DNA of 53,219 bases from an uncultured Clostridia bacterium. Its GTDB lineage: Bacteria > Bacillota > Clostridia > Oscillospirales > Oscillospiraceae. Position numbers and translations under genes: made by a program. Location: the NCBI GenBank assembly GCA_930990965.1, contig CAKNRQ010000012.1:1-53219 (forward strand). The letters run 5' to 3'. The notes beneath the pieces are model-generated. The model was not told where the DNA came from. It did no database searches and saw only the letters and a list, made by a program, of their open reading frames with translations. Of this stretch, positions 1-7,136 are shown one piece after another (the first letter of the stretch is position 1; every line of letters starts with the position of its first letter).

Positions 1-22
1 TCTTTTCACCACCACCATTCAT
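1..22 (-). CDS. start of a small-gene-operon CDS, cut by the window edge
   Basis: The stop of the 47-residue ORF next to it overlaps an ATG (ATGA arrangement at 22-19) that opens a reading frame beginning MNGGGEK and running off the left edge. Stop-start overlap of this kind is typical of translationally coupled genes. Only seven codons are visible, so nothing can be said about function. Confidence 0.3.
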
Positions 23-162
23 TTTTGGGGTTGACTTTTAATAGTTAATCTTTCGTTGGCTTTATCGTTCACAAGCGTCTCAATAGCGGCTTCGAGGCTA
101 TACAACAGTGAATCTATAGCTTCGAGATTCTCAATGAGCTTATATATGTTCTTTTCTTTCAT
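19..162 (-). CDS. small hypothetical protein (47 aa), mobile-element operon
   Basis: A 47-codon ORF beginning MKEKNIYKLIENLEAID, too short for most gene callers. A weak GA-rich ribosome site (AAGGGG) lies about ten bases before the ATG at 162. The protein is charged and probably helical (KLIENLEAIDSLLYSLEAAIETL), with no recognised domain. It lies downstream of the 89-residue gene on the same strand and overlaps the next ORF by an ATGA junction, which supports its being translated. The gap to the upstream gene is 133 bases and holds a hairpin that acts as a terminator only on the other strand. Function unknown. Confidence 0.5.
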   Translation of the reverse strand: MKEKNIYKLIENLEAIDSLLYSLEAAIETLVNDKANERLTIKSQPQK

Positions 163-264
163 ATTGACTTTGCCCCTTTCGTCGTTTATTCTAGGGGTGA
201 CGGGTTTTCATGTCCCCCGTCGCCCCTTTTATGGCGTCGTTATTCGTTCGCGGCTCCATATCCA

Positions 265-296
265 GCGCCCGTGTCGGCATACGCGGGCGCTTTTTT
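265..296 (+). terminator. rho-independent terminator facing the leftward operon
   Basis: A ten-base-pair stem (GCGCCCGTGT / ACGCGGGCGC, one G-U pair) with a six-base loop is followed by six T on the + strand. No + strand gene lies upstream inside the window, so it may block transcription entering the leftward operon from the opposite direction. Confidence 0.6.
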
Positions 297-565
297 CATG
301 CCACGCAAAAGCGCTTTGTAATACTCTCACGGCTGAATCTCGCGGCCACGTCCGGGAGGGCGGTTCTAAGGGCGCTCACGTCGAGTTTAACGGATTTGAC
401 AGTTTTCCACGTGAGTTTGTATTCTCCCGCTCTCAGCTCCGTCTCCGTGTCCATAGCGGCCTTTAAAGCGTCCTTAATGGCGTCGGCCTCGGCCTGAGCT
501 TCGTCAATCAGCGCTTGCAGCTCTCGCAGCTCGCGGCACTTCGCGGCAATGTCGTTTGTACTCAT
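296..565 (-). CDS. phage/ICE-type small protein (89 aa)
   Basis: Begins MSTNDIAAKCRELRELQ with a clear AGGAGG ribosome site just upstream (on the reverse strand) of the ATG at 565. The first 40 residues form a charged, Ala/Glu-rich helix, probably a coiled coil (RELRELQALIDEAQAEADAI). The C-terminal half ends TRRFCVA-like (ITKRFCVA). Small proteins of this layout are common in Firmicute prophages and integrative elements near recombination or replication genes; this is from memory of the family, and no function is established. It is the first gene of a leftward operon with a 170-base leader. Its promoter (TTGATA-N17-TATAAT, 736-764) carries a palindromic operator in its spacer. Confidence 0.75.
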   Translation of the reverse strand: MSTNDIAAKCRELRELQALIDEAQAEADAIKDALKAAMDTETELRAGEYKLTWKTVKSVKLDVSALRTALPDVAARFSRESITKRFCVA

Positions 566-899
566 TGTGTTTACCTCCTGTAAATCTAGGGTTTGAGCTT
601 TGGCGGCGGGAGGCTCATTTCACTTTACGTGCGCCTCATTGGGTCGTCTTACCGTATCCTTTCCCGCTCTTGCGTGGTGTTCTTGCTGTTACCCGTCCAC
701 CTTCGCCTTAGCTCTTTTTCCCTTGCTGTGATTGTATTATACTATATCGCATTCAATATATCAATAGGCAGGGTAAACAATATTGCATTCGATACATTGT
801 TAATCTTGTATATTGCATTCAATAGACTTTTGGAGTATAATATAGCTACACTGGAAAGATGGGCGCAAATATTTGAGCGTCCCTAATGGAGGTTAAGCT
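566..899. promoter_or_regulatory. divergent regulatory region with three palindromic operators
   Basis: AT-rich region without a gene. Leftward promoter: -35 TTGATA (764-759, reverse strand), 17-base spacer, -10 TATAAT (741-736). Rightward promoter: -35 TTGCAT (813-818), 17-base spacer, -10 TATAAT (836-841). A 14-base palindromic motif TATTGCATTCAATA occurs at 745-758 (one change), 781-794 (one change) and 811-824 (perfect). The first sits exactly in the leftward spacer and the third covers the rightward -35. The natural reading is repression of both promoters by the ribbon-helix-helix protein encoded at 900 (inference). Confidence 0.7.
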
Positions 900-1268
900 A
901 TGGCAGTAAGCAAAGCTCAGCAAAAGGCTGTTAGCAAGTATATGAAAGAGAACTATGATGTCTATCAAATCAGGATGCCAAAAGGCAAGAAAGACGTAAT
1001 TAAAGCCCATGCAGAGACGCGAGGCGAAAGCGTGAACGCCTTTATAGGTAGGGCAATAGATGAGACAATGGAGCGCGACAACGGCGCTGTAAGCGGCTCA
1101 ACGGCTCAGACAGGCGGCAATACCTTATTCACGCCGAAAGCGCTTACACAGGCGCACAGTGCCGCCGAGGCAGCGCGTGAGCCGGTGGAGACGTTCATAG
1201 AGCGCGCCATAGAGACGCAGGCAAAGCGCGATGAGCTGTTACGGGGGTTGCAGAATGGGAACAGATAA
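900..1268 (+). CDS. ribbon-helix-helix (Arc/CopG-like) regulator
   Basis: A 122-residue protein with a good ribosome site (TGGAGG) before ATG 900. Residues about 20-60 fit an Arc/CopG fold: a beta-strand stretch YQIRMPKGKKDVIKAHAETRG followed by the helix SVNAFIGRAIDETMERD. A second, weaker copy of the same pattern (LTQAHSAAEAAREPVETFIERAIETQ) occupies residues 75-112, so the protein may hold two ribbon-helix-helix-like units. Proteins of this type are usual small DNA-binding repressors on phages and conjugative elements. The palindromes in the divergent region immediately upstream make autoregulation likely. It probably controls the leftward operon as well. Confidence 0.75.
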   Translation: MAVSKAQQKAVSKYMKENYDVYQIRMPKGKKDVIKAHAETRGESVNAFIGRAIDETMERDNGAVSGSTAQTGGNTLFTPKALTQAHSAAEAAREPVETFIERAIETQAKRDELLRGLQNGNR

Positions 1269-1320
1269 ATATTGCTGTCCTTTCGTATTGTATCGTGTTT
1301 ATTTGTTCATTATTGTCTGA

Positions 1321-1326
1321 TATAAT
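1321..1326 (+). promoter_or_regulatory. -10 box of the toxin-antitoxin operon
   Basis: A perfect TATAAT lies 32 bases before the antitoxin ATG. The matching -35 is poor (TTTATT at 17 bases), as in many repressor-controlled toxin-antitoxin promoters. Confidence 0.5.
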
Positions 1327-1357
1327 GAATTAGCAATGTGTGAAGGAGGCCATACAC

Positions 1358-1567
1358 ATGAGTAACCGCGATTATGCTAAAAGCCTTATAGACCAAATAC
1401 CGGAGAGCAAGATGCTTTACGTCGTTACTTATCTACAGGGCGCTGCTTTACCTGATGAAACGCCAAATGCGGAAACACTGGAAGCCTTCGATGAACTGGA
1501 TAACGGCGGCGGTCACATCTTTACCGGTACAACAGAACAGCTCTTTTCGGAGCTTATGGAGGGCTAA
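1358..1567 (+). CDS. RelB/DinJ-type antitoxin (putative)
   Basis: A 69-residue acidic protein starting MSNRDYAKSLIDQIPESKM. I chose ATG 1358 because the AAGGAGG site ends nine bases before it; the GTG at 1340 lies upstream of that site. The N-terminal sequence (AKSLIDQIPESKMLYVVTYLQG) matches a common family of small antitoxins paired with RelE/YafQ toxins, while the acidic C-terminal part would wrap the toxin. The stop codon abuts the toxin ATG with no gap, the classic antitoxin-first coupling. There is no long DNA-binding domain, so operator binding would rest on the short N-terminal region. Confidence 0.75.
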   Translation: MSNRDYAKSLIDQIPESKMLYVVTYLQGAALPDETPNAETLEAFDELDNGGGHIFTGTTEQLFSELMEG

Positions 1568-1837
1568 ATGCTTGATGTAAAATACTCCACGAAGTTTAAG
1601 CGCGACTTCAAGCGCTGTGTAAAGCGGCGGTATCCGATGGAGCTGTTGCAGAGGGTGATTGATACACTCCGTATACCGGCAGCTTTACCGGTTCAGAACG
1701 TAGACCACAACCTGAGCGGCAATTATGCCGGTTATAGGGAGTGTCACATTGAGCCTGATTGGCTGCTTGTTTACCGCTATGATGGCGGTAAGCTGCTGCT
1801 ATACAGGACGGGAACACATGGAGACTTGTTCGACTAG
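1568..1837 (+). CDS. yafQ-like: YafQ-family mRNA interferase toxin
   Basis: An 89-residue basic protein starting MLDVKYSTKFKRDFKRCVKRRYP. The family signature is clear: the N-terminal KFKRDFK helix, the central NLSGNYAGYRECHIEPDWLLVYR segment, and the C-terminal RTGTHGDLF. Known YafQ enzymes of the RelE superfamily cut mRNA in the ribosomal A site; the His of ECHIEPDW and the His near the C terminus are the usual active-site positions. Length is typical (about 90 residues). It is translationally coupled to the antitoxin and followed by an intrinsic terminator at 1844. On a mobile element it probably serves maintenance (inference). Confidence 0.9.
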   Translation: MLDVKYSTKFKRDFKRCVKRRYPMELLQRVIDTLRIPAALPVQNVDHNLSGNYAGYRECHIEPDWLLVYRYDGGKLLLYRTGTHGDLFD

Positions 1838-1843
1838 TAACAG

Positions 1844-1874
1844 AGGCCGGGAAAATGTATCCCGGCCTACTGTT
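1844..1874 (+). terminator. terminator of the toxin-antitoxin operon
   Basis: A nine-base-pair perfect stem (AGGCCGGGA / TCCCGGCCT, loop of seven) lies just after the toxin stop, followed by a T-containing tail. Confidence 0.75.
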
Positions 1875-1977
1875 TTGGGCGCATTAAAATAGCGCCTTGA
1901 CAATACAAGCGCATAGCTATAAAATGAACTAAATACAGCTTCAACAAAGTAATCGGTTCTCCACACTTGATTACTGG

Positions 1978-2010
1978 AAATACCCGCCCATAATCGGGCG
2001 GGTATTTTCC
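1978..2010. terminator. strong hairpin / terminator near the element end
   Basis: A twelve-base-pair perfect stem (AAATACCCGCCC / GGGCGGGTATTT) with a six-base loop. The flanking A and T runs let it work in both directions. It insulates the element from the chromosome. The rest of 1869-2090 holds no convincing gene; short ORFs here lack ribosome sites. Confidence 0.7.
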
Positions 2011-2090
2011 TTCGTGTACGAATTTACCGGACACGGATTTACCGGGCGCGGTTTTTTCGGACATGGTAGAGGCCATTTGGGGCGGCATTT

Positions 2091-2124
2091 GAGTTCAACA
2101 AAAATTCAACTAAAATTCAACTAC
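2091..2124. repeat. TTCAAC direct repeats, candidate integrase arm sites
   Basis: Three direct copies of TTCAAC followed by A-rich spacers occur in about 30 bases, roughly 120-150 bases from the tRNA junction. Short direct repeats at this distance from the core site are typical arm-binding sites for tyrosine integrases. The integrase gene itself is not in the window. Confidence 0.45.
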
Positions 2125-2240
2125 ACCGCAAAAAGAGGCCAAACAATATTAAACGCTATTGGACACACAATCCCGAAAAACCTAGTAAAATCAAGGCGTT
2201 ATGCGACTTTATCAAATGGTATTAAACGGTATTTATTGAA

Positions 2241-2286
2241 CTCATAACCCGAAGGTCAGTGGGTTCAAATCCCCTCCCCGCAACCA
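2241..2286 (+). repeat. attR-like site: 3' part of an initiator tRNA-Met (CAU)
   Basis: The sequence from CTCATAACCCG to CCGCAACCA is the anticodon loop (CAT), anticodon 3' stem, variable loop, T arm, acceptor 3' strand and encoded CCA of an initiator-type tRNA-Met. The 5' half is absent: the bases before 2241 cannot pair with the acceptor or anticodon strands. The T stem reads AGTGGG against CCCCT, which is one inserted T relative to a pairing AGGGG, so this half is decaying. A tRNA 3' half at the end of a block of mobile genes is the usual product of integration into a tRNA gene; the intact tRNA should lie at the other end of the element, to the left. Confidence 0.85.
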
Positions 2287-2326
2287 CGTCGCCGCAAGCT
2301 GTTTATCGCCTGCGGCGACGTTTTGC
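2287..2326 (+). terminator. terminator behind the tRNA remnant
   Basis: A ten-base-pair perfect stem (CGTCGCCGCA / TGCGGCGACG) followed by TTTT starts directly after the CCA end. It was presumably the terminator of the original tRNA-Met gene. Confidence 0.85.
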
Positions 2327-2686
2327 TTTGAATAAATACCATCGTTCAATCGTGTCGGCGATGGGGATGAACCTCGTTTGACTCTGTTTTCTGCGGTAAC
2401 CACTGGGTCTTGCCGAGTCCTGAGAGCACTCACTCATACCTGCTTATAAAATCGCAACTGCGTTTATCGGGTTGCGATTTTGTCTTTATTAGTACAACAT
2501 ACCCGGAGCTGGCTGCACCATTTGGCACAGCTGCACATGGCGTTGTTATGAGCTCTTGACGGGGGGTGGTCATTCGTGATATTCTGCTGATGTAATTTGG
2601 ACATATTCAGACGCGTTGCGCAAAATTTGCAATATATTGCGTCAAAATTGTGCTTTATCAGATAGCTGAAATATCCTGTAAGGGGG
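2327..2686. other. gene-free stretch with one bidirectional hairpin
   Basis: I see no supported gene here. At 2448-2481 an eleven-base-pair perfect stem (AAAATCGCAAC / GTTGCGATTTT) with flanking A/T runs looks like an intrinsic terminator on either strand, possibly of a lost gene next to the integration site. No promoter for the response regulator could be assigned with confidence. Confidence 0.5.
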
Positions 2687-3436
2687 ATGGGGCGCTTGCT
2701 CAAGGTTGCGCTTTGTGACGACGATGAGTCGGAACTGTCGGGCCTCTGCCAGATAGTGCGCGAGTATATGGCCGTGAGAGGCGAGACCGGGGGGCGCCTG
2801 GACGCTTTCTGCGACGGAGCCAGCCTTATAGACGCTGCCCGCCAGATTGACGGCTACGACATTTATCTCATGGACATACTCATGCCGGGATTTGATGGAA
2901 TACAGACGGCCCGTGAACTGCGAGGCCTGTTCCGGCGCGGCGAGATAATCTACCTCAGCAACGCCAACGACTACGCCGCAGACAGCTACAGCGTGGGCGC
3001 GTTTTACTATTTGCTGAAGCCTGTGCAGCGGGAAGCGCTGTTTGATGTGCTCGACAGAGCCGTAAACAAGCTGAGCCGGAGCAGACACGCGGTTATGATG
3101 GTTAATACGCGCGAGGGCGTTCGCCGCGTGCTCTTGGACGACATACTGTACGCCGAACGCTCGGGACGCATAATGCGCCTGCACTGCTCGGACGGAGTGG
3201 TGGACTCGTTGACTCTGCGCTGTTCTTTCCGCGATGCGGCAATGCCGCTTTTGGAGGACAGGCGCTTTTACATGTGCGGGGCCAGCTACGTGCTGAATCT
3301 GTGCCGTGTGGCTGCGGTAGAGGGACAAAACGCCACCCTGGACAACGGAGAGAAGGTAGTTTTGCCGCGTCTGAGCGCCGCGGACTTCAAGGCAGCCTGG
3401 GGCAAATACTGGCTCGAGGGGGATGCGGAGCCTTGA
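2687..3436 (+). CDS. LytTR-family response regulator
   Basis: A 249-residue two-component regulator. An N-terminal receiver domain (about 5-125) has the acidic pocket CDDDE, the phosphoacceptor Asp in YLMDILMPG (about D63) and the conserved Lys in YLLKPV. A C-terminal LytTR DNA-binding domain (about 135-240) carries the family pattern VRRVLLDDILYAERSGRIMRLHC. Such proteins of the AgrA/LytR type bind paired direct repeats in promoters. The AGGGGG site touches ATG 2687, so TTG 2696 (MLKVALCDDDE) is an alternative start with better spacing. The stop overlaps the start of the cognate kinase. Target genes are not evident. Confidence 0.9.
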   Translation: MGRLLKVALCDDDESELSGLCQIVREYMAVRGETGGRLDAFCDGASLIDAARQIDGYDIYLMDILMPGFDGIQTARELRGLFRRGEIIYLSNANDYAADSYSVGAFYYLLKPVQREALFDVLDRAVNKLSRSRHAVMMVNTREGVRRVLLDDILYAERSGRIMRLHCSDGVVDSLTLRCSFRDAAMPLLEDRRFYMCGASYVLNLCRVAAVEGQNATLDNGEKVVLPRLSAADFKAAWGKYWLEGDAEP

Positions 3437-4680
3437 TTGACGTCTGGAATATAGCGGTGATTACACTCGCCGGAGCTACTTTCAATTACGTGCTCACGGA
3501 CAGCCGCCTCCCGGCGCTGCACAGCCTTATCCTGTACTATGGGGTGATAGCGGCAGGACTGGGTATTGAGGCGGCGCTGGTGTCGGCCTTCGGGGTTGAG
3601 AGGGCCATGACGGTGTACACACTTATGCTGCATGTGCCGGCCTTCCTGCTGAGCCTGTATCTGGGCCGCGTGCGCGGTTGGCAGCTCGTATTCCAGGTGA
3701 TGAGTTGTGTGTATTTTTCCCAGCTTACAATGCAGCTTGGCGCCATAGCCCTCGCGCTGACCGGTTTGCGTCCGGTTCAGTTTGCCGTATATATGACGGC
3801 GTCTGTTGCGATTATAGCTGCGGAGCTGAAGTGGTTTAAGCCGGTGTTCACGCAGATGTTTACCCAGATTCAAAAGGGATGGTGGCTGCCCTGCCTGGTG
3901 CTGATAGTCTACTACACAATAGGGGCTTATGTATTGGCAAACGACGAGTGGACGAACCTGGTTATACGCCCGTCGCTGGCGCTGCTCATGCTGGGCTTTT
4001 ACGGGCTCATAATACTGCTGCTCACAACTTTGCAGCGTCAGATGGCGGCGCAGTATCGTGTGGATATGCTGGCCATGCAGACGCAGGCGCTGCGTTCACG
4101 TATGGAGGCCGTGAGGGCGGCTGAGGACGCCATTCGGGTGGAACGCCATGATCTGCGGCACAGGCTGCAAACGGCCCGCGAGCTTGTGCTGCAGGACAGC
4201 CGGCAGAAGGCGCTGGAGCTGCTTGATGACGCGGAGAGCAGGCTAAATGAGATAAAGCCTGTGCGCTGGTGCCCGCCTCCGGTGCTCGACGCGGTGTTCT
4301 CCAGCTATTTCGACCAGGCCGAACGCTGTGGCATAGAGGTGAAGGCCGGTATAGCCCTGAACGGTGAGCTGCCGGTGGACGAGGCCGAGTTTGCGATAGT
4401 CATGGCGAATGTCCTGGACAACGCCATACAGGCCTGTATGCAGCTGTCGGAGCCGGAGCGAGAGATAAACTGCAAGGTGATAGCGCATCCCTCGTTGATG
4501 GTTGAGGTGCAGAATCCGGTGAAAGAGCCTGTGGCTTTTGACGGCATGGGCAGACCGGTGTCTGGGCGTGAGGGACACGGAGTGGGCACGCAGTCTGTGG
4601 CGGCTTTTTGCAAGCGCTACGGCGCCATATGCCGCTATGAGTGCACACAAGGCCGGTTCACGTTTCGTCTGGTGATATAA
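3433..4680 (+). CDS. membrane sensor histidine kinase, GHKL/AgrC type
   Basis: About 415 residues. The N-terminal half is hydrophobic with around six membrane segments. The cytoplasmic half has the phosphoacceptor motif RHDLRHRL (His about 239), the N box NVLDNAIQA (about 326) and the G box GHGVGT (about 381), the minimal set of the AgrC-like HPK10 group. I chose TTG 3433, which overlaps the regulator stop (TTGA) and has GAGGGGG ten bases upstream; a longer frame reaches 3274 but only inside the regulator gene. It forms a coupled pair with the LytTR regulator. No peptide-pheromone gene is visible beside it. Confidence 0.88.
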   Translation: MIDVWNIAVITLAGATFNYVLTDSRLPALHSLILYYGVIAAGLGIEAALVSAFGVERAMTVYTLMLHVPAFLLSLYLGRVRGWQLVFQVMSCVYFSQLTMQLGAIALALTGLRPVQFAVYMTASVAIIAAELKWFKPVFTQMFTQIQKGWWLPCLVLIVYYTIGAYVLANDEWTNLVIRPSLALLMLGFYGLIILLLTTLQRQMAAQYRVDMLAMQTQALRSRMEAVRAAEDAIRVERHDLRHRLQTARELVLQDSRQKALELLDDAESRLNEIKPVRWCPPPVLDAVFSSYFDQAERCGIEVKAGIALNGELPVDEAEFAIVMANVLDNAIQACMQLSEPEREINCKVIAHPSLMVEVQNPVKEPVAFDGMGRPVSGREGHGVGTQSVAAFCKRYGAICRYECTQGRFTFRLVI

Positions 4681-4683
4681 AGC

Positions 4684-4713
4684 AAAAAAGCCGCCCCGAA
4701 GGACGGCTTTTTG
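4684..4713. terminator. bidirectional terminator between convergent genes
   Basis: A hairpin with stem AAAAAGCCG / CGGCTTTTT and inner GC pairs sits between the kinase stop and the stop of the convergent kinase-like gene; A/T runs flank both sides. Confidence 0.85.
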
Positions 4714-4721
4714 CGTGCGCG

Positions 4722-5336
4722 TTATTTATTGAGTTCGTCGACAACCTTCGCCACAATCTCCGCGCAGTGCTCAACACCGAGACGGCCGGTGTCCATAGAC
4801 AGGTCGTAGTTATCGGCGGCGCCCCAGACGCGGCCGGTGTAGTGCCGGTAGTACGTGCGGCGCTTGTCGTCTTTCTCTTTGAGCCGCTTGGCGGGCTTAT
4901 CTGTGGTCTCGCCGTAGAGCCGGACTATGCGGTCGGCACGGAACGCAGTGTCGGCGTGGAAAAAGACATTTAGCACGTCGTCGCGGTCGCGCAGTATGTA
5001 GTCGGAGCAGCGGCCCACTATCACGCAGTTGCCTTGCTGCGCGAGGTCGCGGATGACGTTGTTCTGCACGATGTAGAGCTGATCCGATACGGGCAGCGTG
5101 CCGGGATTGCGGCCGCTCTCAGCGCTCATGGCCCAATTGAAGAGAAAAGAGTTGGTCGAGCAGGCGTACTCGCCGCTGTCGAGGATGTAGCTCTCCGCAA
5201 GCCCGCTCTCGGCGGCTATTTTCTTTACGAGTTCCTTGTCGTAATACTTCCAACCGAGCTTTTCAGCTATCAGCTTGGCGACGCTCCTGCCGCCGGAGCC
5301 GAATTGACGGCTTACAGTTATAATTCTAATACTCAT
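4722..5336 (-). CDS. cytidylate kinase-like family protein (paralogue 1)
   Basis: A 204-residue protein starting MSIRIITVSRQFGSGGRSVAKLIAEKLG. The GSGGRS loop is the nucleotide-binding loop of the cytidylate-kinase-like family often named Cmk2, which differs from true Cmk. Other family marks are YYDKELV, the VIVGRCSDYILRDRDDVL core and the C-terminal helix ending the domain. I chose ATG 5336 because AAGGGGGG lies just upstream and the family begins here; a longer frame to 5687 has no ribosome site. These proteins are common in gut Firmicutes, and their substrate is not established. A second family member lies at 26161. Confidence 0.85.
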   Translation of the reverse strand: MSIRIITVSRQFGSGGRSVAKLIAEKLGWKYYDKELVKKIAAESGLAESYILDSGEYACSTNSFLFNWAMSAESGRNPGTLPVSDQLYIVQNNVIRDLAQQGNCVIVGRCSDYILRDRDDVLNVFFHADTAFRADRIVRLYGETTDKPAKRLKEKDDKRRTYYRHYTGRVWGAADNYDLSMDTGRLGVEHCAEIVAKVVDELNK

Positions 5337-5460
5337 CCTTAACCCCCCTTTAAATATTGTATAACAGTTCCTCGGCCGCCTGGCGGCCCCTGTTGACGCT
5401 ATTATACCACACTTCGGCGCGATTTGGAACAAAAAAGCGCGCGCGGGATGAAATTTGCCT

Positions 5461-5489
5461 TTGCTCAAACTCGAAAATTGTGATATAAT
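5461..5489 (+). promoter_or_regulatory. sigma-A promoter of the CarD gene
   Basis: TTGCTC (5461-5466), 17-base spacer, TATAAT (5484-5489), 66 bases before the TTG start. Confidence 0.65.
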
Positions 5490-5554
5490 GCCTATAGAGA
5501 CAGACCGGGGCGTTCGCGCCTCGGGTAATTTTTGTAGACGGGGGAGCATTAAAA

Positions 5555-6055
5555 TTGTATTCGGTTGGAGATCAGATAGTCTATGGCGGCACGGGTGTCT
5601 GTGAGGTTGAGGCGGTCGAGGAGAAAACTGTGTCCGGGCAGGTCCGGCAGTACTACAGGCTGAGGCCTCTATACCAGAGCGGGACAATATCCGTGCCGGT
5701 GGACGGGAAGGTCTTCATGCGGCCGGTTATCTCAAAAGAAGAGGCCGAGGCGCTCATTGACGCCATGCCGGCCATGCCCGCGCAGAACTTCCACGAGCGC
5801 AATTTCACCCAGTTGGCCGCGCACTACCAGCAGCTGCTCTGTTCGCACGACTGCGCGGACATAGCCGGGCTCGTGGTGAGCATACACGCCAAAAAGCGCA
5901 CGGCCGAGAACGAGGGCCGCCGTTTCGGCCAGATAGACGCCAAGTTCATGAAACGCGCGGAGACGCTGCTCTTCGGCGAGTTCTCAGCCGCCCTGGGCAT
6001 CCCCTACGACGAAGTGGGGCCGTACATAGCTGGTAAGCTTGGCACAGAGATGTGA
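5555..6055 (+). CDS. CarD family transcriptional regulator
   Basis: A 166-residue protein with a TTG start behind ACGGGGGAGC. The N-terminal part (MYSVGDQIVYGGTGVCEVEAVEE, then YYRLRPLY and the SVPVDGKVFMRPVIS strand) is the CarD/TRCF RNA-polymerase-interacting Tudor-like domain. The C-terminal half is helical, as in CarD where it touches promoter DNA next to the -10 element. Known CarD proteins bind the polymerase beta subunit and stabilise open complexes, mainly at rRNA promoters. The gene is monocistronic, ended by the palindrome at 6062. Confidence 0.88.
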   Translation: MYSVGDQIVYGGTGVCEVEAVEEKTVSGQVRQYYRLRPLYQSGTISVPVDGKVFMRPVISKEEAEALIDAMPAMPAQNFHERNFTQLAAHYQQLLCSHDCADIAGLVVSIHAKKRTAENEGRRFGQIDAKFMKRAETLLFGEFSAALGIPYDEVGPYIAGKLGTEM

Positions 6056-6061
6056 GCGCAA

Positions 6062-6085
6062 CGCCCAGTGCATATGCACTGGGCG
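6062..6085. terminator. perfect palindrome after the CarD gene
   Basis: A 24-base perfect palindrome centred on GCATATGC starts 7 bases after the stop. It folds into a long hairpin; the tail is only weakly T-rich, so termination efficiency is uncertain. Confidence 0.6.
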
Positions 6086-6207
6086 ATATTTACAGCCAAA
6101 AGCAACTATATTCTGACAATATACACAAAAATTACATTTAGGGTTGACGTCTAAGTTTACATCGCTGGCGAATACATATCGGGTATTGTAGATTTGAGGT
6201 GAGAGGC

Positions 6208-7030
6208 GTGTCCCAAGAGTCCCTGGCAATAGAACGGCGGCATGGTTTTCTGAGCGCAACAGGGCTCAAGCTTATAGCTCTTGCGGCCATGACAATAGAC
6301 CACATTGCGGTGTATTGCTTCGAGTTTGAGCTTGTCTTGTAGTTCCGCGAACAGCTTCGCCTTGTAGGCCGTATCGCCGCGCCGCTGTTTTTGTTCTGTG
6401 TTGTTGAAAGCGTGCGGCACACTAAGAGCAGGAAAAAAATAGCTTCTGCGGCTCTACATTGCTGCCGTCGTTACGGGGACAGCCAATCTGCTGGCCGGTG
6501 AACTGCTCCATTGCGGCTTTGGCGGCATACTGCACAGCCTGGTCTGGGCAGTGGTTTTTATCCTCCTGACTGACGGCGCTGTGGAGAAATTCCGCAGCCG
6601 TGAGTATGGCAATGCCCTTTTAAATATCGTGATACTTTTGGGTATTGTGGCCTTGACCGATGTTTTGGCCGCCCTTCCGAAGCTGTCCGAACCGCCGCTC
6701 TCTGCGGTTAGATATGTTCTCTTCAGCACTCTGACAGGTGCGGAATACTCGCTGGTGTTTGTCCTCACCGGCGTGCTTATGTATTTCGCGCCCGGAAAAG
6801 TGGCGCAGGGGGCAATTATCGTGCTTTTGGGCGTCGTAAGCTTGTTCGCTTCGCCGGGCTGGCCACCTGTTCTCGAGTTTATAGGGGCGGGTCAGTGGAC
6901 CATTATGTTCGCGGCTCCGTTCATCTGGCTCTATAACGGGCAGCGGGGCGCAAATCTCAAATACTTCTTTTACCTGTACTACCCGCTGCACCAATACGCC
7001 CTTGCCGCAATCGCGGTCTTGGGCAGATAG
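6208..7030 (+). pseudogene. broken TraX-like membrane protein gene
   Basis: Reading from GTG 6208 gives SATGLKLIALAAMTIDHIAVY, then an in-frame TAG at 6337-6339, then FREQLRLVGRIAAPLFLFCVVESVRHT, the hallmark N-terminal half of TraX (acetyltransferase-like integral membrane proteins). At a run of seven A near 6432 the frame shifts; the new frame also has a TAG and then continues LLRLYIAAVVTGTANLL to the normal C terminus FYLYYPLHQYALAAIAVLGR, ending at 7030. One nonsense codon, one frameshift and a second TAG at the junction mean that no full product can be made. The family was named for F-pilin acetylation; chromosomal homologues are of unknown role. Confidence 0.8.
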
Positions 7031-7101
7031 CGTTTAAGGACGTAAAAGGTTCAAGTTTATAGCTTGTAATGGCTATGCGTTTTTCAGCGGAGGTATAAAT
7101 A

Positions 7102-7127
7102 AAGCCGGAGCCACAAGGCTCCGGCTT
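7102..7127. terminator. terminator after putP
   Basis: An eleven-base-pair perfect stem (AAGCCGGAGCC / GGCTCCGGCTT, loop ACAA) lies between the TraX remnant and the putP stop; on the reverse strand it follows putP directly. Confidence 0.8.
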
Positions 7128-7136
7128 GAACTTTTC

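Noticed and set aside
745-824. CRISPR-like or iteron origin repeats
   Set aside because: Three short palindromes at unequal spacing overlapping promoter boxes fit operators better than a repeat-spacer array or a replication origin.
2014-2247. Open frame of 77 codons running into the tRNA remnant
   Set aside because: No ribosome site, low-complexity start, and it overlaps the arm repeats and the att site.
6337-6440. TAG codons in the TraX-like gene as possible recoding (pyrrolysine)
   Set aside because: A frameshift lies beside the second TAG and no recoding signal is visible; plain gene decay is simpler.
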